Shown here piece after piece: positions 9,271 to 17,914 of a stretch of 55,893 nucleotides of DNA. The notes under the pieces are model-generated. The model was not told the origin of the DNA, did not search any database, and was given only the letters and a program-made list of their open reading frames with translations. The first letter of the stretch is position 1, and each line of letters starts with the position of its first letter. The position numbers were made by a program, and so were the translations under genes. Source of the DNA: Pseudomonadota bacterium (lineage in GTDB: Bacteria > Pseudomonadota > Gammaproteobacteria > Steroidobacterales > Steroidobacteraceae); NCBI GenBank assembly GCA_021777555.1, contig JAJYDK010000024.1, forward strand, positions 1-55,893. Direction: 5' to 3'.

Positions 9271-9798
9271 ATGAGAAAAATGCACGGCACCCTGCTGGCG
9301 ATCCTCTTCTGCGCACTGGCGGGGCGCGCTTCGGCCGCATCGGTGACCTTCGGGCGGTGGCTGGTGGCCACCTCGGCGGACGGCGGTGATGTCTACGCGG
9401 CGACGGTGAACGGCAGGGGCGAAGTCTTCGGGGAATTCTGCGACTATCACTCGGCCTCGTGCCGCTGGCTGCTCGCCGTGCGCACGCCCTGCCGCTTCGG
9501 AGACGTTTACCCGATCCTGGCGAATTCCAGGAGCGGCGCCAATCCCATCGCGATTTTCTGCGGCGGGGTGCTCGGCAGCCGCACCTTTGGCCTGGCGCTC
9601 ATGAATCAAAAGAAGCTCGAGGCGAGCATCGCCGATTCGGCGCAGATCGGCTTTGCCGTGCCGCTGGCCAATGGCGGCTTCGCGGTGGCGCAGTTCCAGC
9701 TCAAGGGGCGCGTCCAGGCGACCTCCTTCCTGCAGAAGTCTTTTTTCGCCGAAATCGCACGCCGACGCCAGGCGCGCTCGGCCGCGCGGCCCCTCTAG
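9271..9798 (+). CDS. Exported protein of unknown function
   Basis: I do not recognise a family. The 175 residues begin with a clear Sec signal peptide (MRKMHGTLLAILFCALAGRASA, cleavage expected after ASA at about residue 22). The mature part has four cysteines (EFCDYHSASCRW, RTPCRFGD, AIFCGG), enough for two disulfides, and alternating strand-like segments (VTFGRWLVATSADG, FAVPLANGGFAVAQFQLKG). The end is strongly basic (ARRRQARSAARPL). The start has a GGAG at 9260-9263 at good spacing. It stands alone between the thioesterase and the RND pump genes. Periplasmic location is inferred. Confidence 0.65.
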   Translation: MRKMHGTLLAILFCALAGRASAASVTFGRWLVATSADGGDVYAATVNGRGEVFGEFCDYHSASCRWLLAVRTPCRFGDVYPILANSRSGANPIAIFCGGVLGSRTFGLALMNQKKLEASIADSAQIGFAVPLANGGFAVAQFQLKGRVQATSFLQKSFFAEIARRRQARSAARPL

Positions 9799-10047
9799 AT
9801 CTTCAGGCGGGTCTTTTCCTCCTTCTTTAGGGGGAGAGGCGGGGCGTTGCTGCGACGAGCGCGACCTCAGGCGCGTCGGGCCGCATGAGCGCTCCGGGGT
9901 TCCAGCGTAGAATCGGCCGGTTCCCAATTCCTTCGTGGCTGCGCGTGGCCAGGGTCCGGCCCTCTCTCGGGGTGGCCGCCCGGCGCGAGGCGGCCCGGTT
10001 CGAAGCGGGCTGCACGGCAACACACGAGTGAGATCGGGTCGGGAGTC

Positions 10048-11181
10048 ATGATGAAGAATGTGATGGGGCGACGACTGGCCGTCGTGCTGGTCTCGATGGC
10101 GCTGCTGATCGGTCTGGTGGTGGCCTGGAACCTGATCAAGGCCCACTTCATGCAGAAGTTCATGGCCATGAACGCTTCGGCCCCCCAGACGGTGAGCACC
10201 GCCGTCGCCGAGTACTCGAGCTGGCAGCCCGAAGTGAAGTCGGTGGGCAGCCTGCGCGCCGTGCATGGTGTCGAGGTGACGACGCAGGTGGGCGGTCTGG
10301 TGCGCCAGGTGCAGTTCCAGTCCGGAGCCGATGCCCGCGCGGGCCAGCCGCTCATCCAGCTCAACGCGGACCCGGAAATCGCGACCCTGAAGTCACTGAC
10401 GGCGCAGGCGCACTACGCCAGGCTGACCTACGACCGCGACGTCATCCAGTACGAGGCGCAGGCCATCGGCAAGGCGGTGCTGGATGCCGCGACGGCCAAC
10501 TGGCATAGCCTGGAGGCGCAAAAGGCGTCCGAGGCGGCGCTGATCGCGGAAATGACCATCCGCGCGCCGTTCAACGGCCGGCTCGGCATCACCACCGTCA
10601 ACCCGGGGCAGTACCTCAAGGCCGGCGATTCCATCGTGACGCTGCAATCGCTCGATCCGATCTACGTGGATTTCAGGCTGCCGCAGGGCGATCTGTCGCG
10701 CATCAAGGTCGGACAGACCGTGCGCATCACGGCGGACGCGTTCCCGGGCAGCGTGTTCAGCGGCCGAGTCACCTCCATCGACCCGGCGGTCGACACCGCG
10801 ACGCGCAATTTCGAGGTGGAGGCCACCATCGGCAACGCGCAGCGCCAACTCAAGCCCGGAATGTTCGTCGACACGGCGGTCGAATCGGGCGCGCCGCAGC
10901 GTTATCTCACGTTGCCGGAAACGGCCATCAGCTACAACCCCTATGGGGACACCGTGTTCGTGGTGCGCCGCAAGGGCGCCGCCGCCCATCCGATCGTGCA
11001 TCAGGTCTTCGTCCACCTCGGCCCGACCCGCGGCGACCAGGTCGCCGTGCTCACGGGCCTCTCGGCGGGCGAGCGGATCGTGACCAGCGGGCAGCTGAAG
11101 CTCAAGAACGGCACGCCAATCGTCATCAACAACAGCGTGCAGCCGACCAGCAACCCCAACCCGGCTCCGCAGGAAGAGTGA
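10048..11181 (+). CDS. RND efflux periplasmic adaptor (membrane fusion protein)
   Basis: Adaptor linking an inner-membrane RND pump to an outer-membrane channel. The 377 residues start with one membrane anchor (residues 6-26). A lipoyl/hairpin region follows (GVEVTTQVGGLVRQVQFQSGADARAGQPLIQLNAD), then a short coiled coil and the second lipoyl half (IRAPFNGRLGITTVNPGQYLKAGD). The beta-barrel domain follows (IYVDFRLPQGDLSRIKVGQ). The anchor is a transmembrane helix without a lipobox, as in MdtA-like and other adaptors. The pump gene begins 10 bases downstream, so the two form an operon. Substrate unknown; no adjacent regulator. Confidence 0.93.
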   Translation: MMKNVMGRRLAVVLVSMALLIGLVVAWNLIKAHFMQKFMAMNASAPQTVSTAVAEYSSWQPEVKSVGSLRAVHGVEVTTQVGGLVRQVQFQSGADARAGQPLIQLNADPEIATLKSLTAQAHYARLTYDRDVIQYEAQAIGKAVLDAATANWHSLEAQKASEAALIAEMTIRAPFNGRLGITTVNPGQYLKAGDSIVTLQSLDPIYVDFRLPQGDLSRIKVGQTVRITADAFPGSVFSGRVTSIDPAVDTATRNFEVEATIGNAQRQLKPGMFVDTAVESGAPQRYLTLPETAISYNPYGDTVFVVRRKGAAAHPIVHQVFVHLGPTRGDQVAVLTGLSAGERIVTSGQLKLKNGTPIVINNSVQPTSNPNPAPQEE

Positions 11182-11191
11182 GGCGGCGAGC

Positions 11192-14100
11192 GTGAGATTC
11201 ACCGACATCTTCATCCGGCGGCCGGTTCTCGCGGCCGTCGTGAGCCTGCTGATCCTGGTGCTCGGCCTGCGCGCCATCTTCCAGCTGCCCGTCACCCAGT
11301 ACCCGAAGACCCAGAGCGCGGTGATCACGGTCAGCACGTACTACTACGGCGCGGATGCGAACACGGTGGCCGGCTTCATCACCCAGCCGCTCGAGACGGC
11401 CATCGCCCAGGCGCAGGGCATCGACTATCTGTCCTCCGAGTCGATGGCCGGCGAGTCGGTGATCACGGCGACGCTGCGTCTCAACTATGACCCCAACAAG
11501 GCGCTGACCGAGATCAGCGCCCAGGTCAACGCCGTGCGCAACCAGCTGCCGGCGCAATCGCAGCTGCCGGTCATCCAGCTGGCCAAGAACCAGACGACCG
11601 ACACGATGTATCTGGGCTATTTCAGCAAGGTGCTGCAGCCGAACGCGCTGACCGATTTCCTGCTGCGCGTGGTGCAGCCGCAGTTGAATGCGCTGTCGGG
11701 CGTGCAGAACGCGGAGATCCTCGGCGGACGCACATTCGCCTTGCGCGCCTGGCTCGACCCGAACCGCATGGCGGCCCACGGTGTCACGGCGGCCGACGTC
11801 TACCAGGCGCTCGCAGCCAACAACTACCTGTCCGCGGCCGGCCAGACCAAGGGCCAGATGGTCAGCATCAAGCTGCGGGCGACCACCGATCCGCGCACGC
11901 TCCAGGAGTTCCGCAACCTCGTGATCCGCGACCAGAACGGCGCGATCGTGCGCCTGAGGGATGTGGCCACGGTGGTGCTCGGCGCGGAGAACTACGACTT
12001 CACCGTCCGCTTCAGCGGCCGTCCGGGCGTGTTCGTCGGCATCAAGGCCGCGCCGAGCGCCAATATTCTCGATGTCGCGAAGCGGGTGAGAGCGGAGTTG
12101 CCGGTCATCGCGCGGCAGTTGCCGACCGGTATCACCCAGAAGGTGGTGTTCGACGCCACCGGCTTCGTGCACTCCTCGATCGTCGATGTGGTGAGCACCC
12201 TCGTCGAGGCGCTGCTCATCGTCACCGTGGTGATCTACCTTTTCCTGGGCAGCGCGCGCGCGGTCGCCGTGCCGGCGATTGCCATGCCCCTGTCGATCGT
12301 CGGCGCCTTCATCGTCATGCTCGCGCTCGGCTACTCGATCAACCTGCTGACGCTGCTCGCGCTGGTGCTCGCGATCGGGCTGGTGGTCGATGACGCCATC
12401 ATCGTGGTGGAGAACATCGATCGCCACATGAAACAGGGCAGCACACCGTTCGAGGCGGCGATCCAGGGCGCGCGCGAGCTCGGCGGGCCCATCATCGCGA
12501 TGACCGTCGTGCTGGTGGCGGCGTATGTGCCGATCGCCTTCCAGGGCGGACTCACCGGAACGCTGTTCACCCAGTTCGCCTTCACGCTGGTGGGGGCGGT
12601 CACCGTCTCGGCCATCATCGCGCTGACGCTCTCGCCGATGATGTGCTCGCGCATCTTCCGGTCCGAGCAGGAGGAGGGCCGCTTCGCCCATCTGCTGGAT
12701 CGCTGGTTCACCGCGCTGCGCCGGGGATATCACCGCATACTGTCCAACTGGCTTTCGACCTGGCCGGTACTGATCGTGCTCGGCGCGCTGCTGCTCGGCG
12801 GGGTGTTCTACCTCTTCATGACCTCCAAGACCGAGCTCGCGCCACAGGAAGACCAGGGGGTGGTGCTCTATCAGCTCATCGGTCCCGCCGATGCGACGCT
12901 CAGGCAGATGGAGACGTATACCGACCAGGTCTATCAGGCGGCGCGCACGCTGCCGGAGTACCGCCAGGCCTTCCAGCTGATCGGCAACCCGACGGTCAAC
13001 CAGGGTTTCGGCGGCATCCTGCTCAAGCCCTGGGATCAGCGCACCCGGACCGCCACGCAGCTGCAACAGGTGCTGCAGAACCGTTGGAACCACATCGCCG
13101 GGGCGCGCGTGGCGGCGTTCCAGTTCCCGTCGCTTCCCGGAGCGCAGGGCATGCCGGTGCAGTTCGTGATCACCACGGCGGAGCCGATCGCGAACCTGAA
13201 TGCGGTCGCGCAGAAGGTGCTCGATCGCGCCAAGGCGAGCGGCCTGTTCTTCTTCGTGGACAGTGATCTGAAGATCGATCAACCGCAGGACGAGCTGGTG
13301 GTCAATCCCGATAAAGTCGCCGATCTGGGCCTCACGCAGCAGGACGTGGCCTCGACGCTCGGCGCGGCGCTCGGCGGCGGCTATGTCAATTACTTCGAGC
13401 TCGCCGGCCGCTCGTACCGTGTGATGCCGCAGGTTCTGCAGCGCTTCCGCCTGAATCCGAGCCAGGTGCTCGACTACCACCTGCGCACCGCATCGGGAAA
13501 GCTGGTGGAGCTGAGGACGGTGGCGCATCTGAAGTCCGAGGTCGTGCCCGAGTCGATCAATCATTTCCAGCGGCTGAATTCCGCGACGATCATGGGGGCG
13601 CCGGCCGTCTCCCAGGGGCAGGCGCTCGCCTTCCTGCAGAAGACTCTGGAACAGATCGCTCCGAGCGGCTACAAGGCCGACTACGCGGGCGAGTCCCGGC
13701 AGTTCATGCAGGGGTCCAACAGCTTCCTCATGACTTTCGGGTTCGCACTGGTCATCGTCTTCCTGGTGCTCGCGGCGCTCTTCGAGAGCTTCCGCGATCC
13801 GGTCGTGATCCTGGTGTCCGTGCCGGCGGCCCTGTTCGGGGCGCTGCTGTTCATCAATGTGCTGCCGTCGCAGTCGCTCAACATCTACACCCAGGTGGGG
13901 CTGGTGACGCTGCTCGGCCTGATCAGCAAGCACGGCATCCTCATGGTGCAGTTCGCCAATGACCTGCAGCGCGCGGGCAAGAGCAAGCTCGAGGCCATCG
14001 AGGAAGCCGCCGAGGTGCGACTGCGCCCGATCCTCATGACCACCGCCGCGATGGTCGTGGGTGTGTTGCCGCTCGTGCTCGCCAGCGGCGCGGGCGCCGC

Positions 14101-14275
14101 CGGCCGCAAGGCCATGGGCATCGTCATCTTCACCGGTCTGTCGATCGGCACGCTGTTCACGCTGTTCATCGTGCCCGCGGTGTATCTGGTGCTCGCGCAG
14201 GATCACGAGCGCGACCGGCAGAGGGCCGAGGGGCCCGCGGTCGTGACGGGCCCGGCCGCGGCCGCCTCGGAGTGA
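11192..14275 (+). CDS. RND efflux pump, inner-membrane transporter
   Basis: Proton-driven drug or solute exporter of the HAE1/AcrB type, 1027 residues, GTG start. Twelve transmembrane helices and two large periplasmic loops are visible. The paired Asp of helix 4 that carry protons are present (GLVVDDAIIVVENIDRH), as are the helix-1 opening (FTDIFIRRPVLAAVVSLLILVLG) and the second-half motif LVTLLGLISKHGILMVQFAN. The sequence is closest by eye to MexK/MdtBC-like single-pump systems, but I cannot assign substrates. No outer-membrane factor is encoded next to it, so it probably borrows one. Confidence 0.93.
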   Translation: MRFTDIFIRRPVLAAVVSLLILVLGLRAIFQLPVTQYPKTQSAVITVSTYYYGADANTVAGFITQPLETAIAQAQGIDYLSSESMAGESVITATLRLNYDPNKALTEISAQVNAVRNQLPAQSQLPVIQLAKNQTTDTMYLGYFSKVLQPNALTDFLLRVVQPQLNALSGVQNAEILGGRTFALRAWLDPNRMAAHGVTAADVYQALAANNYLSAAGQTKGQMVSIKLRATTDPRTLQEFRNLVIRDQNGAIVRLRDVATVVLGAENYDFTVRFSGRPGVFVGIKAAPSANILDVAKRVRAELPVIARQLPTGITQKVVFDATGFVHSSIVDVVSTLVEALLIVTVVIYLFLGSARAVAVPAIAMPLSIVGAFIVMLALGYSINLLTLLALVLAIGLVVDDAIIVVENIDRHMKQGSTPFEAAIQGARELGGPIIAMTVVLVAAYVPIAFQGGLTGTLFTQFAFTLVGAVTVSAIIALTLSPMMCSRIFRSEQEEGRFAHLLDRWFTALRRGYHRILSNWLSTWPVLIVLGALLLGGVFYLFMTSKTELAPQEDQGVVLYQLIGPADATLRQMETYTDQVYQAARTLPEYRQAFQLIGNPTVNQGFGGILLKPWDQRTRTATQLQQVLQNRWNHIAGARVAAFQFPSLPGAQGMPVQFVITTAEPIANLNAVAQKVLDRAKASGLFFFVDSDLKIDQPQDELVVNPDKVADLGLTQQDVASTLGAALGGGYVNYFELAGRSYRVMPQVLQRFRLNPSQVLDYHLRTASGKLVELRTVAHLKSEVVPESINHFQRLNSATIMGAPAVSQGQALAFLQKTLEQIAPSGYKADYAGESRQFMQGSNSFLMTFGFALVIVFLVLAALFESFRDPVVILVSVPAALFGALLFINVLPSQSLNIYTQVGLVTLLGLISKHGILMVQFANDLQRAGKSKLEAIEEAAEVRLRPILMTTAAMVVGVLPLVLASGAGAAGRKAMGIVIFTGLSIGTLFTLFIVPAVYLVLAQDHERDRQRAEGPAVVTGPAAAASE

Positions 14276-14318
14276 GCGCCAACTGTCCGGCGGTGCCGTG
14301 AAGTGCTAAGTTAGGCGA

Positions 14319-15404
14319 ATGCCGACACTTCACGCCACGCGCCGCGCCTGGACGGACGAGGCGGTCCGCCGGATCGAGGCGGACTTCAACCGCTCCGCCG
14401 ACACGCACCTCATTCCGATCGAGCTGCCGCACTATCGCGGGATCGAGCTGTATCTCAAGGACGAGTCGAGTCACCCCACCGGAAGCCTCAAGCACCGCCT
14501 GGCCCGATCCCTGTTCCTGTACGCGCTGTGCAATGGCTGGATCGGTGCCGAAACTCCCGTAGTCGAGGCGTCCAGTGGCTCGACTGCGGTTTCCGAGGCG
14601 TACTTCGCGCGCATGCTGGGCCTGCGTTTCATCGCGGTGGTGCCGCGCGAGACCGCCGCAGAGAAGATCGCCGCGATCGAGTTCCAGGGCGGCGAGTGTC
14701 ACTTCATCGACGATCCGGACACGGTGTACCAGGAGGCGCAGCGGCTGGCCCGGGAGGTGCAGGGCCACTACATGGACCAGTTCAAATACGCCGAGCGGGC
14801 CACCGACTGGCGCGGCAACAACAACATCGCGGAGTCGATTTTCAATCAGCTGGAGCTCGAGCGCCATCCCGTCCCGCGCTGGATCGTATGCGGAGCGGGC
14901 ACCGGCGGCACCTCGGCGACGCTCGGGCGCTTCGTGCGCTACAACCACTATTCGACCGAGATCTGCGTGAGCGATCCCGCGGGCTCGGTTTTCCACCGCT
15001 ATTTCGCCGACCGCCGCACCACGACACTCGACCGCTGCGAGTGCTGCATCGAGGGCATTGGGCGGCCGCGCGTCGAGCCTTCCTTCATCCCCGATGTGGT
15101 TGATCGCATGATCGTCGTGCGTGATGCCGACAGCATCGCCGCCGCGCGGGTCTTGAGTGAGCGACTCGGACGCCGTTGCGGGGGGTCGACCGGAACGAAC
15201 CTGTGGGCCTGTGCACAGCTGATCGCGGAGATGGCCGGACGGGGGGAGAGCGGCTCGGTGGTGTCGATCCTGTGCGATCAAGGGGACCGTTACGCCTCCA
15301 CGTACTTCAACGACGAGTGGGTCGCCAGCAAGCACCTTGAGCTCTCACCGGGCATGCGGACGATGACGGACTTCTTTGCCGGCCGCGGCTTCCCCGCACG
15401 CTGA
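14319..15404 (+). CDS. PLP-dependent cysteine desulfhydrase/cysteine synthase family (Cds1-like)
   Basis: Fold type II PLP enzyme of 361 residues. The PLP lysine lies in [15 protein letters not shown] (residues 50-64), and the phosphate-binding loop is [12 protein letters not shown]. The opening ([24 protein letters not shown]) resembles the Cds1 group of L-cysteine desulfhydrases described in mycobacteria and streptomycetes, which convert cysteine to pyruvate, ammonia and H2S. Cysteine synthase is the alternative, but the usual CysK substrate-loop context (TSGNTG) is replaced by [12 protein letters not shown], favouring the desulfhydrase side. It stands alone after the RND pump genes with no cysE or sulfur genes beside it. 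Confidence 0.75.
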   Translation: MPTLHATRRAWTDEAVRRIEADFNRSADTHLIPIELPHYRGIELYLKDESSHPTGSLKHRLARSLFLYALCNGWIGAETPVVEASSGSTAVSEAYFARMLGLRFIAVVPRETAAEKIAAIEFQGGECHFIDDPDTVYQEAQRLAREVQGHYMDQFKYAERATDWRGNNNIAESIFNQLELERHPVPRWIVCGAGTGGTSATLGRFVRYNHYSTEICVSDPAGSVFHRYFADRRTTTLDRCECCIEGIGRPRVEPSFIPDVVDRMIVVRDADSIAAARVLSERLGRRCGGSTGTNLWACAQLIAEMAGRGESGSVVSILCDQGDRYASTYFNDEWVASKHLELSPGMRTMTDFFAGRGFPAR

Positions 15405-15448
15405 GGCGTCGAGCGGGCGCACCGGCCGGAAAATCGCAAGAGGGGCAC

Positions 15449-17023
15449 ATGGCAGGCAAGAGACGGACTCGCGCCGCGCTGGCTGTTCTGGCGCTCGGAC
15501 TGGCGGGCGCCGCCCGCATGCCGCTTCGGGTCAGGGTGACGGGTGGGTGGGTCCGCGGTGCTCAGGTCCACGGCGTCATCGCGTTCAAGGGAATTCCGTT
15601 CGCGGCGCCCCCCGTCGGCAAGCTCCGATGGGCGCCCCCGCAGCCCGTGAGGGCCTGGCGAGGCGTGCGGCCGGCGCTGCGCTTCGGCCCGGATTGCATG
15701 CAGCGGCCCACACCGGGGGACATGGCGCCGCTGCGGACCGTGCCGGCCGAAAACTGCCTGTACGTCAATGTCTGGCGTCCACGGAAAGCATCGCGGCGCA
15801 GGCTTCCGGTCATGGTCTGGATCTACGGCGGCGGCTTCGTGGACGGCGGCACATCGCCCGCGGTGTACGACGGCAGCCCGTTCGCCCGCGACGGCGTGGT
15901 GTTGGTGAGCTTCAACTACCGGCTGGGCAACTTTGGCTTCTTTGCCTTCCCCGCGCTCATGAGCTCCGGCGAGGTGGGCAACTATGCGCTCATGGACCAG
16001 ATCGCCGCGTTGAAATGGGTGCGGCACAACGTCGGCGCCTTCGGCGGGGATCCGCGCAACGTCACGATTTTCGGCGAGTCCGCCGGCGGCACCTCGGTGG
16101 CTGCGCTGCTCGCGACCCCCTTGGCCCGCGGGCTCTTCGAGAAGGCCATCCTGGAGTCCGCCTGGGGCCTCAGGGACAACATCCCCGACCTCCCGCTGCA
16201 CCCACTGTCCACGGGACCGGCGTCTGCCGAGTCGATCGGCGTGCGCCTGGCGCGGCACCTGGGTATCACGGGGCAGGGGCCCGGGGCACTCGAGCAGTTG
16301 CGGGCCCTGCCCGCGCCGCGCCTGGTCGATGGCCTCGACATGGCCACGGAGCCGGACGATCGGACGTACGTTCACGGTCCGATCGTCGATGACAGGCTGT
16401 ATTTCGGCGCGCCGGTCGAGGTCTTGGCCGAGGGCAAGGGCGCACGTGTGCCGGTGATGATCGGCACCAACAGCGCTGATCTCGGTTCCATGCCCCAGAG
16501 GTCGTTACGGGCGCTGTTCGCCGCCTTCGGGTCGCAGGCGGCCGCGGCGCGCGCCGTTTACGATCCGGCCGGCGGACGCACCCTGCAGCAGGTGTCGGCG
16601 GAAGTCGGCCGGGATCAGTGGATGATCGAGCCGGCGCGGGCGATCGCGCGAGCCTTGTCGAGCCGCGGACAGAGGGTCTACGAGTATCGCTTCTCGTACG
16701 TCGCCACCTCGATGCGAAAGTCATGGCGGGGCGCGCCGCACGCGACAGAGATTCCCTACGTATTCGATACCGTCAGGGCGCATTACGGCCGGCGTACCAC
16801 CCGCGCCGACCAGGTCATGGCGCGCATCATGCACGCGTATTGGGTGGCATTTGCCAAGACAGGCCGGCCGGATCCGGCCGGCGAGCCCGCCTGGCCGCGG
16901 TATGAGGTTGCCACGGACCGGCTGTTGAATTTCACCGAGCGCGGCCCCGTGGCCGAACGTGATCCCTGGCGCAAGCGTCTCGACCTGGCCGAGGCCGCCG
17001 AGCGCATCGAGTCGAGGCGCTGA
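15449..17023 (+). CDS. Type-B carboxylesterase
   Basis: Alpha/beta-hydrolase of the carboxylesterase/cholinesterase family, 524 residues. The catalytic serine is in FGESAGGTSVAALL (about residue 210). The oxyanion-hole segment VMVWIYGGGFVDGG, the GIPFAAPPVGKLRW motif near the N-terminus and the late histidine in APHATEIPYVFDT are all present. A hydrophobic N-terminus (residues 8-23) suggests export. The acid residue sits in IGTNSADLGS, where Asp replaces the more common Glu. It would hydrolyse carboxylic esters; the natural substrate is unknown. It converges with the superoxide dismutase gene. Confidence 0.9.
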   Translation: MAGKRRTRAALAVLALGLAGAARMPLRVRVTGGWVRGAQVHGVIAFKGIPFAAPPVGKLRWAPPQPVRAWRGVRPALRFGPDCMQRPTPGDMAPLRTVPAENCLYVNVWRPRKASRRRLPVMVWIYGGGFVDGGTSPAVYDGSPFARDGVVLVSFNYRLGNFGFFAFPALMSSGEVGNYALMDQIAALKWVRHNVGAFGGDPRNVTIFGESAGGTSVAALLATPLARGLFEKAILESAWGLRDNIPDLPLHPLSTGPASAESIGVRLARHLGITGQGPGALEQLRALPAPRLVDGLDMATEPDDRTYVHGPIVDDRLYFGAPVEVLAEGKGARVPVMIGTNSADLGSMPQRSLRALFAAFGSQAAAARAVYDPAGGRTLQQVSAEVGRDQWMIEPARAIARALSSRGQRVYEYRFSYVATSMRKSWRGAPHATEIPYVFDTVRAHYGRRTTRADQVMARIMHAYWVAFAKTGRPDPAGEPAWPRYEVATDRLLNFTERGPVAERDPWRKRLDLAEAAERIESRR

Positions 17024-17040
17024 GCGGGCGCGGGTCCTGC

Positions 17041-17071
17041 GGACCGGCGACCGTCCGAACGGCGCCGGTCC
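17041..17071. terminator. Hairpin between convergent esterase and sodB genes
   Basis: A 9-bp perfect stem (GGACCGGCG 17041-17049 with CGCCGGTCC 17063-17071) continues after a one-base bulge into a 4-bp stem (CCGT/ACGG) closed by CCGA. It lies exactly between the stop codons of two convergent genes, where a bidirectional terminator is expected. It lacks a T-tract on either side, so it may act as an RNA 3'-end stabiliser or a Rho-linked stop rather than an intrinsic terminator. Confidence 0.45.
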
Positions 17072-17094
17072 GGGACTCTCGGGGAGGGCTGCGA

Positions 17095-17703
17095 TCAGGC
17101 CGCGGCGAGCTGCGCCGCGGCGAACTCGAAATTCGCCAGCTTGGCGAGGAAATTGTCCGCGAAGTCGGCGCGGCGGTTGCGGAAGTCCACGTAGTAGGCG
17201 TGCTCCCACACGTCCAGGACCAACAGCGCCTTGCCCTCACCGGTGGCCACCGGCGTTCCGGCATTGCCGGTCTTGGTGATCTTCAGTCGTCCGTCGGTGC
17301 CGAGCACCAGCCAGGCCCAGCCGGAGCCGAACTGCCCGAGGGCTGCGGCCTTGAACTGCTCCTTGAATTTCTCGACACCGCCGAAGTCCGAGATGAGCTT
17401 CTTCTCGAGGCTCCCGGGAATGCCGCCGCCGTTCGGCGTCAGGGAATTCCAGAACAGGCTGTGGTTCCAATGCTGGCCGGCGTTGTTGAACACGGCGGCA
17501 AGATCGCCGCGCTCGTGGGCCAGGCGGATGATCTCCTCGAGGCTCTTGCCTTTGAGGGCATCGTTCTTGTCGACCAGCCCGTTCAGCGCAGTGACGTACG
17601 CCTGATGATGCTTGCCGTGATGAAGCTCCAGGGTCTCCTGGCACATACCCCGGGCGGCGAGCGCGCCGGGCGCGAAGGGAAGCGAGGGAAGTGAAAAGGT
17701 CAC
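17095..17703 (-). CDS. sodB: Superoxide dismutase, Fe/Mn family
   Basis: Converts superoxide to O2 and H2O2. The 202 residues include the metal ligands His in LHHGKHHQAYV, His in NAGQHWNHSLFW and Asp/His in LVLDVWEHAYYVDFRNRR. The GQFGSGWAWL segment with Gln and the GMCQETLELHHGKH opening fit the Fe-type (SodB). The start is GTG at 17703, with a strong AGGAG ribosome binding site upstream on the minus strand. One insertion near the N-terminus (FAPGALAARGMCQETLE) is normal for the family. It stands alone, diverging from clcB. Confidence 0.95.
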   Translation of the reverse strand: MTFSLPSLPFAPGALAARGMCQETLELHHGKHHQAYVTALNGLVDKNDALKGKSLEEIIRLAHERGDLAAVFNNAGQHWNHSLFWNSLTPNGGGIPGSLEKKLISDFGGVEKFKEQFKAAALGQFGSGWAWLVLGTDGRLKITKTGNAGTPVATGEGKALLVLDVWEHAYYVDFRNRRADFADNFLAKLANFEFAAAQLAAA

Positions 17704-17914
17704 GGGGACTCTCCTACTGTGACAGGGGATCAGCTCTTGCTGGGCGTGTGCCGAAGGCTAGGAAACTTTCTGGAATTTGTCCAGGGAGACTCCGAGCGTC
17801 CCTGGCGCGCGCAGGCAGGCCGATCGGGCGGGCTGCCGTACATTCGGGGCGCTTCCGGGACGGACTTTCGGCATAATCCCGCGCCCAGGGCCAAGGCCCC
17901 GGATCGGGGTGCCG

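Noticed and set aside
9974-9995. GGCCGCC/GGCGGCC hairpin before the RND adaptor gene
   Set aside because: A seven-pair stem is easily found by chance in this GC-rich DNA, and nothing else marks it as a terminator or switch.
11126-14206. Very long open frame on the minus strand, opposite the RND pump gene
   Set aside because: Its protein is dominated by His, Glu, Arg and Gln, as expected from reading a GC-rich gene on the opposite strand; the plus-strand pump is unmistakable.
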